NCBI GenBank assembly: GCA_963969595.1
Contig: OZ018415.1
Location: 13,888,001 to 13,952,000 of the forward strand
Reading direction: 5' to 3'
Length of the DNA: 64,000 nt
Origin: Neckera pumila
Lineage: Eukaryota > Streptophyta > Bryopsida > Hypnales > Neckeraceae
Each line of letters opens with the position of its first letter. Position 1 is the stretch's first letter. The position numbers and the translations under genes are program-made. The notes under the pieces are model-generated. The model was given only the letters and a program-made list of their open reading frames with translations, made no database searches and was not told the DNA's origin. Positions 50,817 to 60,939 of this stretch are shown one piece after another.

Positions 50817-51729
50817 TTAATCCCTAAAGTCCCTAGGAATTTTTCTAACAAAAACGACTAAAAATTGCCAGTTCTGTTGTGTTCACATAAGAAAAGAGAA
50901 AAAATAATTTTTTTAGAATCTAAGTGTAGGATCTTGTACTTAATTTATATCAAATCATGTGGTAAAAATTTCATAAATTTTGACCATACAGATTAGAAGA
51001 TATGAGTGTTCAAAGTTGGAAACTTTTGATTTTTTGAACATTGACTTGCAATTTTAGATGACTTTGACCACCATTTGTAAGAAAATATTGCACTATAAAC
51101 TTTGAATTTTTTTTTTAATGTTAAATAATTGAGTTGAGAATCTACGAAAAAAAATTAAAAAAAAATACACTTTATTTTCATTCTTTAAAAAATTATTAAG
51201 CAGAAGTAGGTCCAAAATTGAAAGAAAAACTAAATCTTTAATAGTTCTAAGTGGGATTAAAACACTATAATCTCAATGGTGAGATTGTTTTAGCAAGCAA
51301 ACTTAGCCTTGTCAAACAATTTTTTTTGAAAAATTGTGAAAATTGCATTCAGAAATGAGTCCTACAAGTTTATTTTTCCAAAAGATGCTCAAATTGTCCG
51401 AAAAATAAGATTGTCCATAACTTTCACAAAACAAATCCAAATGGAATGAATCAAAGCTTCCCATATAGATAAAAATACAATCTATAAGAATAATTTTAAA
51501 AAAATAAAAAATAAAAATTTGTGTGAGAAGGTTTCTGCCCGCCACACCAAAATAAAAGACCTTTTGTGCCATAATTTTTTCTCCCGAGCACCAATTGAAA
51601 TAAAAATTATACTCCCTTGATTCTATTTTCACAAAAAGTTTCAAAAAATAATGATGAATATTGAAGCCATAGTAACCTGCCCGAAACCCATTTTGTCTCC
51701 CCATGGGACAATGGGACTTTAGGGGTTAA
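50817..51729 (-). mobile_element. Family A copy 6, complete and inverted (913 bp)
   Basis: Left TTAATCCCTAAAGTCCC and right GGGACTTTAGGGGTTAA are inverted repeats differing at one position. The interior is the reverse complement of copy 5, so copies 5 and 6 together form a ~2-kb inverted repeat with a ~150-bp spacer. Confidence 0.75.
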
Positions 51730-52762
51730 TAGATTGACACTTAGCTGATAAGGTTAGCAAGTTGGACATATAATAATTTGATGTATCTTCTTAATTTAAT
51801 GTATCTCCAGTTTGGTGTTGGATTATGTGCCCAGTGGGCATTCAAAAATTAGTGGGAGCGGCCAAGGTAGGGTCGCTGGAATCCCACATGGAAATGTGTT
51901 CATAGGCAGGGGTGTCAGCACGGCAAGTCATCTCGAAACGATCATGGACTTACTGCCATTAACCCTCGAAAGGCCGAGTACCAAGACCCGTCTCCTCCTG
52001 CTCTTCTTGTACCGAAACTCTCCCAGTCCCACCTGCAAACGATGTGGGATATTCGGTACTGAACATCGCCTAACAAACTATCGTTGACGCTGTACTCGGG
52101 CAATATGCAGAAGCGAGACAAATGCATTGACAGGGTCTTACAAGTTTAAACCTGAAACTCAATCAATTACCTGACTAGATTGGTCCAGTCTTCAGGCACA
52201 GCTCATCGCAACGAGAATCACATCACCACTTCACCAGAGAACACTTATGCAGAGCTCTCAAAACGAATTTCGTGGTAGTGGCAATCATACACCCATTCTA
52301 CGTCAGGATGTCAGTGATTACATCAGCGTCAGCTGACCATCTTGCGTACACGAGTTGGTATGCTAATATGCGCGAAGCTTGATGTGAACAAGACCATAAA
52401 CATTTCCAGGAAGTCGGAATATGTACTTGACCCTGTAAAGTTTCGAGAATTGTGTCCGTTGAGGAGTAGCTCAGGTGAAGATATATAGTCTTGAGAAGTA
52501 GAAACGAGCGAATGACATCAGAAAAAAAGGAGCTTACTACTGAGCATGACGAGACAGAATATTAACCCAAAATCCACAGCAGTAATAGATATAAACACCT
52601 TCAAGCACGGCACCAGCGGGCGTTAGAAATTGCATCTGCGTCGGCAACCATGTTAAGGAAACGCACTGAACATACTCGCCCAAGCGTGATCCAGAACGGA
52701 GGACGCGGACAAGAAACTGCACTAAAACAGCACCACGGAGTGAGAGGATTCTTGAAAATGAC
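51730..52762. other. Unique-looking spacer downstream of the H2A genes
   Basis: Base composition is more balanced than the repeats to the left. No ORF or RNA gene recognised. Includes the 3' flank of H2A gene 1. Confidence 0.4.
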
Positions 52763-52778
52763 GGTGTTATAAAACACC
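52763..52778 (-). promoter_or_regulatory. Putative histone-type 3' stem-loop of H2A gene 1
   Basis: Transcribed strand reads GGTGTTTTATAACACC: a 6-bp stem (GGTGTT/AACACC) with a 4-nt UUAU loop, 42 nt after the stop codon, preceded by AAAT. Identical in gene 2. The geometry equals that of the replication-dependent histone mRNA stem-loop. The function is inference. Confidence 0.5.
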
Positions 52779-52820
52779 ATTTAAAAATTGAGTGTACGTG
52801 CTCAAGACGACAGAGCCCGT

Positions 52821-53422
52821 TCACTCTTTGGCAGCCTTCTCAGCCTTGGTCTTCTTTTCTTTGGCAGGCTTCTCGGGCTTCTCCGCGCCCCCAGTACCTG
52901 CAGCGGATTTCTTCGGCAGCAACACGCTGTGGATATTAGGCAGCACACCTCCATAGGCGATGGTCACGCCGGACAGAAGCTTTCCCAACTCCTCATCGTT
53001 CCTGATGGCGAGCTGGATGTGACGTGGAATGATCCTGCTCTTCTTGTTATCACGGCTAGCATTCCCAGCCAACTCCAAAACCTGGCGCAACCAACCAACA
53101 ATTCTAATCAGCTCATCATACCACCCATTTCTAACCAAACGTTTCTAACACGCAACATAAATTCCAACAAAAATCAGAGATCACACTGGAATGCAGAAAA
53201 GCATTAGATAAACGAAGGCTCGAAAACAAACGCACTGACCTCAGCAGCTAGATACTCCAGAACGGCAGCCAGGTAAACAGGTGCGCCAGATCCCAAACGC
53301 TGCGCATAACGGCCCTTCTTCAAGTAACGACCAAGCCTTCCCACGGGGAACTGAAGACCCGCCTTTGCGGACTTGGTCACGGATTTCTTCCTGGCAGTGT
53401 TCGACTTCCCTCTCCCAGACAT
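52821..53422 (-). CDS. H2A: Histone H2A, gene 1
   Basis: Core nucleosome histone, forming dimers with H2B. Exons on the minus strand: 53422-53240 (61 codons) and 53081-52821 (86 codons plus TGA), GT/AG intron of 158 bp at the usual plant position between AAE and VLELAGNA. 147 aa. Visible: basic N-tail [13 protein letters not shown], the H2A signature AGLQFPVGR, '[20 protein letters not shown]', acidic-patch residues (EYLAAE, NDEEL), docking region '[16 protein letters not shown]' and a Lys/Glu-rich C-tail. The [10 protein letters not shown] core resembles the H2A.W/non-flowering-plant class. There is no SPKK motif (typical of H2A.W) and no SQEF (H2A.X). TATA-like CTATAAAT at 53547-53554, telo-box AAACCCTA at 53437-53444 and E2F-type TTTCCCGCC at 53681-53689 suggest S-phase control. 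Tandem paralogue of gene 2. Confidence 0.96.
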
Positions 53423-53436
53423 GGCGACAGATCTCG

Positions 53437-53444
53437 AAACCCTA
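53437..53444. promoter_or_regulatory. Telo-box-like motif upstream of H2A gene 1
   Basis: AAACCCTA 15 bp upstream of the ATG. The paralogue has AAACCCTAA at 55706-55714 in the same place. Confidence 0.45.
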
Positions 53445-53546
53445 GTGAGCAAGAAACGAGGTAACACTAGAAAGCAGCACACAAGGAACAGAAAATACGA
53501 ATGCGAAAACGAAGGATAAGAATGACTTGGAGCTGGAGGGCCACTG

Positions 53547-53554
53547 ATTTATAG
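53547..53554 (-). promoter_or_regulatory. TATA box of H2A gene 1
   Basis: CTATAAAT on the minus strand, ~125 bp upstream of the ATG. Confidence 0.55.
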
Positions 53555-53680
53555 GTCCTCAGGGGAACGCCATGGGGAACTACCGAGGCCAAGTGGGAAC
53601 CAATATTCAAACCTGGCGAGGCAACCTTCCTGACCTTAGGACTCCCCCCAGAATTTCAAATCTCGCGGGGAAGGAGAGTT

Positions 53681-53689
53681 TTTCCCGCC
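53681..53689. promoter_or_regulatory. E2F-type site upstream of H2A gene 1
   Basis: TTTCCCGCC matches the E2F consensus exactly and lies ~260 bp upstream of the ATG. Gene 2 has the weaker CTCCCGCC at about 55921-55928. Confidence 0.5.
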
Positions 53690-53699
53690 TTCTCTCTCC

Positions 53700-55000
53700 C
53701 CGCCTTGACGACGGTGGTGCTGTCCTCCGGCTTGATGGCGACGCTATCAAGGTGATGAACTGATGACCTTCATAGCGTCTCCAGCACTCTGGAGATGAAC
53801 TTGGTAGCAAGTTTTCTTCGGTTTGGGAATGGGGGTGGTGACCAGTTATCTCATTTGGAAGTGCACTTTGGCAGATTCCGAATAAAATGAAGGTCAAATT
53901 GGTTTGTGTGCATTATGGGTAGGCCATTTCAAGTAATAATTTAGTTTCTGCTTTTGTATAATCAATCGCAGGCTGCGGATTTGCTGTGTCGAACGGATTG
54001 TTCATGAGATGTGAACCGTGGTGGATTGCCGCAAAAGACTAGTTTATTTGCGGATATAGCCACTTTGGGATTTCCCTCAACACACTAGCATTCGGTAGGT
54101 TTTCAGTTGAACTTCTCAAGATTTTAAAGGGTCTGATTGCGATCAGAGAAAGCGAAAGTCACAAGACCGGAAGACCTGGAGCAGCTAAACAAGCTCGGGT
54201 TGATGGATATTATAAGTGCACATTTCCCGTATTGAAGGAATTAACGAATTAAGGTCATGAAAGAACTTTGGATAGAACTCGAGAGGCACTTAATGAAGAA
54301 TTCAATGAACTCGAGAGGAACTTTGAAAAGAATTAAGGTCATGAAATAACTTAATGAAGAATTCAACAGCATCCCACTGGCCACTATGGAAGTGTAGATG
54401 GCCATTCTGAGGGCGAATTCGCAAAATGATGAGGGTAATGAAAGATGAGGACAACGAATCCATGTGCCACGATGGTATTCAAGGCTTCCAATGGAATCCT
54501 CAGGACATGGCCGGAGGCAGTGGACGGCAGGTCTGAATCATCTGCATCATTCTGGTAACAAAATCCGCTTCACTTTGCTCTGCACAGCAAGCTTTTACAG
54601 CCGAACATGAAGAAATTCTGGTAATTCGGATCACTAATTTCTTTTGGCACTGCTGTAATCCGTGGAACATATTCCTTGGAACAGACTGATAGCAATATAT
54701 TACCATCGATTATACAAACGATTCAAACAGTCAACCAATCAGAACACGCTGACGCCACAACGGAAAGGGAGGGAGTGAATTTGCATTCAAACTTGACAAT
54801 TAGGGTCGAGCGGAATTTAAGAAATGAGGTCCTCTAGTAGACTGAGCAGGTGCATAAATTTCAAATTAACCTCACAAAGCCATTGACACAGGCTGCAATC
54901 ATAACCGAAACAACAAAAGTCACGACAAGAAATCCACACAGAAACACAGATCTGCAGAGACAGATCCCAAGTGATGGAGCGAGAACATCTTAGAAATGGT
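53700..55000. other. Spacer between the two H2A genes
   Basis: Non-coding. A short duplication at 54252-54366 repeats 'aaggtcatgaaa.aactt' and 'aatgaagaattcaa'. The left part is the presumed promoter of gene 1; the right end is the 3' flank of gene 2. Confidence 0.5.
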
Positions 55001-55016
55001 GGTGTTATAAAACACC
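55001..55016 (-). promoter_or_regulatory. Putative histone-type 3' stem-loop of H2A gene 2
   Basis: The same 16-nt GGTGTTTTATAACACC on the transcribed strand, again 42 nt after the stop codon, preceded by CAAAT and followed by ACC. A second perfect hairpin (7-bp stem, 4-nt loop, 55026-55043) lies between it and the stop codon; gene 1 keeps a 5-bp version. Confidence 0.5.
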
Positions 55017-55058
55017 ATTTGAAAATTGAGCATGATTGCTCAAGATAAACTCGCCCGA

Positions 55059-55691
55059 TCACTCTTTGGAAGCCTTCTCAGCCTTCGCCTTCTTCTCCTT
55101 AGCTGGCTTCTCCGGCTTCTCCCCACCCCCAGTACCAGCAGCAGACTTCTTCGGCAGCAACACGCTGTGAATGTTAGGCAACACGCCTCCGTACGCAATC
55201 GTCACACCAGAAAGAAGCCTCCCGAGCTCCTCATCGTTCCTGATAGCCAGCTGGATGTGACGCGGAATGATGCGACTCTTCTTGTTGTCCCTGCTCGCAT
55301 TTCCAGCCAACTCCAAAACCTGGAAAACAAACGCAAACAACTCTAATCAGCTCAAAGTCCCACAGCAACCATTCCAAACAACAAAACAGGTAACCCCAAA
55401 AACAGATTTCAAAACCCAGTACAAGATTACCAAACAAAAACAGGTAACCCAAAATCAGATTTCGAAATCCCGTACAATAATTTCAAACAGACACACAATC
55501 TGACTGACCTCAGCAGCTAGATACTCCAGAACGGCAGCCAGGTAAACAGGAGCGCCAGATCCCAAACGCTGCGCATAGCGGCCCTTCTTCAAGTAACGAC
55601 CAAGCCTTCCCACGGGAAACTGAAGACCCGCCTTAGCGGACTTCGTCACGGATTTCTTTCTGGCAGTGTTCGACTTGCCTCTCCCAGACAT
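55059..55691 (-). CDS. H2A: Histone H2A, gene 2
   Basis: Exons on the minus strand: 55691-55509 and 55319-55059, 189-bp GT/AG intron at the same position as gene 1. 147 aa, identical to gene 1 except K95R, A127G, T139A and A145S, while synonymous sites and introns differ clearly; this pattern indicates an older duplication kept under purifying selection. Features: AGLQFPVGR, '[20 protein letters not shown]', '[20 protein letters not shown]', Lys/Glu tail, no SPKK or SQEF. Upstream signals: telo-box AAACCCTAA at 55706-55714, TATA-like TTATTAAA at 55807-55814 and an E2F-like CTCCCGCC near 55921. Both copies appear functional. Confidence 0.96.
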
Positions 55692-55705
55692 GGCGACGAC
55701 ACTTA

Positions 55706-55714
55706 AAACCCTAA
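55706..55714. promoter_or_regulatory. Telo-box upstream of H2A gene 2
   Basis: AAACCCTAA, 15 bp upstream of the ATG, a motif common in promoters of plant genes active in dividing cells. Confidence 0.5.
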
Positions 55715-55806
55715 CGCAAAGCGCACAAAACAATGGAGCAAAAACACAAGAGCGAAGAGAGCAAGGGAATAGGAATGCAGTGGTCTCCAGGGTAAAAATG
55801 GCCGTG

Positions 55807-55814
55807 TTTAATAA
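55807..55814 (-). promoter_or_regulatory. TATA-like box of H2A gene 2
   Basis: TTATTAAA on the minus strand ~116 bp upstream of the ATG, at a spacing similar to gene 1. Confidence 0.35.
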
Positions 55815-55939
55815 GTGAATGAGGGATACGTTCCCGTGTCTGTGCGCACGATGAGAACTTAAAGTTCGCAGTTCCCACCGATGAGGCAAGTTCGAATCTC
55901 CCTCCAAATTCAAAGTCCCGCTCCCGCCGTCTGTCAATC

Positions 55940-56527
55940 AAAGGATAGTGTGAATGAGTTTCATCTGGGTGACTTAGTTCCGTTGTAGTTCGATGATTAG
56001 TGATTAGTGAGTGGTGGATTAAAATGGGTGATGGCCTATAAAGAATTAATTACAAAATGAAAGATTCCTCTTGACTTTCTTTCAAAATTTACCTCCAAAG
56101 AGTTTTTGATGGGAATGCAAATTGGTAGATTTTTGAAGGGTTTTTTTTGAAATACAAGCGATGGTGTGTGAAGGATTTGGACATTATATTTTCATTTTTG
56201 CAATTTTTTCTTGTTCCTTCTCATCCCTATATGAACTCATTCACAACCTTGTGCAATAAGAGTATTGCCAATGTGACTCACTAAAGCCTCACAGGGCTCC
56301 ACACTCCGGGGCCTGGTCTCCAAAACACTCCCTACCGTGGCACTCCTAGAGAAATTTTTGTCACCGGCCACGGCCAATTTGCACAGGGGGGCCTCAGCAG
56401 AGCGTGGACGCGGAAATAACTGAAGAGCTCGGCATTGATTGATATCTGTTACTTTGCATTCAATTTCAAAAAGCTATAGCTAGCAACGACCTCGGTTACT
56501 GTTACTCAAAATAATTTAATTTAAAAA
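55940..56527. other. Spacer, nothing recognised
   Basis: Moderately G+C-rich flank of H2A gene 2, with no ORF or repeat match noticed. Confidence 0.4.
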
Positions 56528-56829
56528 CATTAGATGATATTTGGGGGTCTTGGAGGGCCATTTCAAGCCTGTTCCCTGATCTACCCAGATTTAGTGAACG
56601 CCGGTATGGGTGTTTCAAATTTTATTTTTTTTCTAAATAAAAAAAAGAATTTTTTTTTTACCAAAATATCATTTTAAACAAAAAAAATTTATTTTTTTTT
56701 TTCAAAAAATGACGTGGCAGTCGCTTGACCACGTTAGCCACCTGTTGCTACTAAGTTCCCGCAGTCTAGGAACGCAGCAGACAGCAGGGGAACTTGGAGC
56801 CCTCCAAGACCCCCGAATCTCATCTAATG
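56528..56829. mobile_element. MITE family E, copy 2 (302 bp)
   Basis: Left CATTAGATGATATTTGGGGG; the right end is the reverse complement of CATTAGATGAGATTCGGGGG. The inverted repeat continues through 'tcttggagggc' (~31 bp with two mismatches). AT-rich centre and 'atgacgtggcagtcgc' block as in copy 1. No ORF. Confidence 0.85.
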
Positions 56830-57371
56830 ATGCAGTAACGACAACAGTATTAATTGCAGTAGCAGTGCACTGACGTTGAGCAACAATCTGAACAGCTAAT
56901 TTGGCTGGCCCATGCTACGGGGGCTTGAGCCGTCGGGTGCGCCACCTAGTTTGGAGCCTGCCACGAGAGCTATCCCGTGGGGATTTGACCACCCCACGGT
57001 GGCAATGCTTTAATCATGAAGCATTGAATGACCACGTTAGTTGCACCATTGAAGAGTAGACAAAATTGCTTTTTCACCGTCCTTTGAATGCACTCCATCA
57101 ATTTTCCTATCCATGAAGCTGTGCGATTGAGACCTCATGTAATGAAGGCCGTGTGGTATAAGACAATAATGGAAGCTCTCAATTGCACGGCTTCTGTACT
57201 AAGGGCCGTATGATTGAGAGCTTCATTTATTGTCTTTTCATTGTGGCATATCCCCGAGCGTATTCTAGCTGTTGCAAAACTCTCCACTTGGTGAAGTTGT
57301 CTGGTAGACTTCAATTTATGACGTTGTCTAAAAGACTTCTCCACTTGGTGTTTATTGAAGTTTTCTTTTTT
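56830..57371. other. Spacer with a short inverted repeat
   Basis: Contains opposed copies of 'gccgt(g)tgg/atgattgagagct' around 57147-57225 and no recognised gene. Confidence 0.35.
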
Positions 57372-57545
57372 AATTATGAAGTGCTAAAGTGGCGGTATAA
57401 ATGTTATAGTGGTGCTCTAATTTTTAACATTCATCCATATATTGGATAGAAAATATCAAATTAGCACAAATCGCATATCCATAATTTTAATTTCATCCAC
57501 AATCTAGTGATTTCATCCAAGATTTTTTTTAATTTAAAGTTTTTT
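57372..57545. repeat. Dispersed repeat family C, copy 3
   Basis: 'gaagtgctaaagtggcggta', 'ttatagtggtgctctaat' and 'acattcatccatatattgg', followed by 'cgcatatccataattt' and 'catccaagattttttt', as after copy 1. Confidence 0.75.
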
Positions 57546-59317
57546 GGTAGAAAACTTCATGGTTTGTCTTCATTTTATAGCCAAATTATTTTTCTCTTCG
57601 TACAATCTGGGACTAAAAGCCAAAAACAAACCTTGTGTTTACATCACAATCAATTAAGACTTCTTATGGCATTATTTATTGTCCTTTCGTCTTTTTCAAC
57701 ATCCGAGCGGGTGCCTTACATAACCATGTCTTGGCCAAAACTTCTTGACCAATTAATGCAATTCTCCACCACATTGTAAAGCAACTCTAGCCTCTTAAAA
57801 GCATTCATAATCCACCCAATGGATGCTAGCTCTTTTAGGAGATAGCACAATAAGTCTATTGCATTTTGAGATGTTTGCAATGGAGGTGCCACATTTTCAT
57901 CAAAATAGCTTCAAATGGATGATGGATTTTGTCACTTTGAAATAGAAAAAAATCAAAATGGTCATTGATAATACATATTAAAGTTAATTCAGTGAGTGCA
58001 AGATTTTGAATAGCATAAGAATTCACATGAAGGATTTCTTTTCTTTTTATTTTTTTGTACTAATGTGAATTCAATCTATCATTTGAATTTTGTATTCAAA
58101 TACTTTTATGCATATTTCTATATCCAAGATTCAAATTTTAGCTCATATTAAATTCTATTTAAGTTAGTATGTGTATCATCATGATCCTTAATGGTTTTGG
58201 AATTTTAAAGAAGTTTAGATTTTATGTTTTTAAATGCTAAGGTTGTTCTTTATAGAATTATAAATTATTCTATAATAAATTCAATGATAAACTCCTTGGA
58301 TTTAGTCCAAATTACAACAAGTAGACTGTTTGACTATACTTATTTATTGCATAGGAGACATCCTATATGAATAGTAAGCATCAAAACATATATTGATATG
58401 GTTGTCAATTACCTAAATCACTGATAAGTAACATACTGATTGGATCTGTATATGAGAATTCGTGTAATGAAGCAAGCAATGGACAAATCTATGCAAATGA
58501 TTGATGCTAGTGATTATAAAGAACCTTCCTAAATTAAACAATATAGAGACAATTTGTACTATATCTATAATTTGTGAAAGAACAAGAAAATGTTTTAGCA
58601 TTAGGATTTACCAACAATATTATTCTCCTAAAACTTCTATGAATTGTTAGAGATCCCATTTACACTTTAAGAACTAATTGCATGGCCAAACAATTTATAC
58701 ATTATTTTATTTCATTTAACCATTTGAGACTTTGAATCATTTATAAATTTTTATCAATTTTGGGCAAGCTATCATGGATGCAAATTTTTTTTTGATCATT
58801 TGGTGCTGATATGTAATTTTCTACTATCTTTAAATCCTGCAATTTTTGTAGTATGTTCATATGATACCATTGAAAAGTTACATCCAAAATAATCCCATAA
58901 ACATTTACCTTTCTAAGTGGGACAATCCGAGCAACCTATAAAAAAAAATCAATGAAAAAAAATTGGATGTAAATCTCTAGATTTTATAAATATTTAGAAA
59001 GCTTTGAATCATTCTATAATCATTAATGTGATGAAAGCTATGAAGAAATTTTTTTACGAGAAGTCATTGAATTTCTTCTCAAAAATGAAGTTATAAGTTC
59101 ATTTTTGAACTTAATATTCACTTTTTTTGAAATATAATGAAAGCTTAGGGTGCAAATTGTTTATTGCAATAATAATATTATTGGAATTGACATTTTTCAA
59201 ATCTATATGATAGTTATTAATAATGAGCATCTTCTAACATTTTGCACCCCCTTTGTCTTATATATTTTTTTAAAATGAATCATGAAGTATTTTTGGTGAA
59301 TTTTTTAATGCATATTC
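57546..59317. other. AT-rich spacer, nothing recognised
   Basis: The last ~500 bp share words with family A interior ('gaatcattctat', 'attgacatttttcaaat'). No gene recognised. Confidence 0.4.
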
Positions 59318-60894
59318 CACTATAAGGAACCCGTATTTTTTTGGATGTCAGAGCAAAAACATGCGATGTCCAAGGCCAAACATATTATGTCCGCGGAGAC
59401 ATCAAGATGTTAAAGAGAGGGAGTGCAATTTCAGAAGATTTTTGAGGATGTTCCAGATGATTGTGGTAAATTTGAATGAAAACAAGTTGGTATTACCATC
59501 GACATTGGGGTTTTTGATGACATTTTTAAGGACTCATTGATGTCTGCCGAGCCGTCCGCAAAAACATAGATTGCCACGTCAGCTTTAAGGAAAAAAATTT
59601 ACGGAGGATAAATTTGTGGAAATTACTATATTTTTGGGTAAAAATTTGACCGAGGTTAAAAAAAAAAGGAATCGGGCAGCCATCGGGCAACTTTGGGGGA
59701 AAATAAGATGATGTGGCATATGGCGTGGCATGCCACGTGTAAATTAGTTGACGTGGCATAAAATTATGCTGATGTGGCATGCCACGTCAGCATAGCGAGG
59801 CTGTCTCTTTGCATTTTCTACACTTATATTGGAGATGTCTAAGTAGACGTAGAGATGTCATTAGAGACATCTTATAAAACGTTGAGATGTTTTCTTGGAC
59901 GTTTTTGTAGACTTCTAGATGTTTTAGGAAACAGTCACAATCGGTATAATGTTTATGGAGACATCATCAAAGCGGCCTTTAAGACATGCAAAAAACATCT
60001 TGTTGGACATCTATGTGCTGTTCTACAAAAATTTAAATCTAGCATTTTCAATGTCCCATATAGTTTGTCTTTCTCCTACCACTCCACTTGTATAAAGAGC
60101 CCGTTTTCTCCCTTCTATAAACTCACATCAAGTGGGTTTTAAAGTCATGCGACACAATTGTCAATTATGATGTATTTTGTATGGCGTATGATGTATGATG
60201 TATAATATATGATATATTATGTATGATATATAATGTATGTTGTACTGTGTATGACATGTTATATTGGACATTATGACATGCATGTGGATGTCATATGAGA
60301 CATGTGAGACTGTCCATATTAACATGCTTTATATTGCATTCTATGACATGAATGTCTAATGTGACATCATTTTGTTCTTTTAAATCATATCAAACATTGC
60401 CAAAGGTATTCATGATGAAAAGTAGATGTTTACATTGATGTCACAAGAAATGTGGACGTCTAAGGTGATGTTTCAAAATACGTCTATAAAAACATTTGAA
60501 CATCTGAGTTGATGTCTCAGAAAACGTACAGATGTCTAAATGGACGTCTCACAGACAGCAAGAAAATTCTTAGACAATCAAAAAATATGTTGACGTGGCA
60601 TGCCACATCATCCTTGTTGGATGCCACGTCACTTTTCCCGCTGCCATGTCACGTGCCATCTCAGATGCCACGTCATGGCCAAAAATGGATGGAAAATTTC
60701 CTACATGGCTGCCCGTGTCCGCGTGGTGTTTAGGTGGCAGCCACATGGCGGCCTTTGAGGACCCCATTGACCCATGTTCTTGGTGATTTCTAGTGAAAAA
60801 CATCCTAATGTCACATGTCCAAGTTGATGTCTAAGGCACGTCCACAGCAACGCAATTTTTTGGATGTCCAGAAAAACACGGGTTCCTTATAGTG
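59318..60894. mobile_element. Non-autonomous CACTA (EnSpm/CMC) transposon, 1577 bp
   Basis: Begins CACTATAAGGAACCCGT and ends with the reverse complement of CACTATAAGGAACCCGT (perfect 17 bp). Flanked on both sides by TTC (59315-59317 and 60895-60897), the 3-bp duplication diagnostic of CACTA elements. The interior is filled with short direct and inverted copies of GATGTC/AGACATC/GACGTC, as expected for subterminal transposase-binding repeats, plus several TGCCACGTCA-type words. No transposase ORF, so it depends on an autonomous partner. Confidence 0.92.
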
Positions 60895-60939
60895 TTCAAC
60901 ACTTTTTTCCTTCACATCATGTCTTTCATTACAAGTCTT

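Noticed and set aside
53572..53897. ORFs on both strands beside H2A gene 1
   Set aside because: They fall in the promoter region, lack homology and overlap each other.
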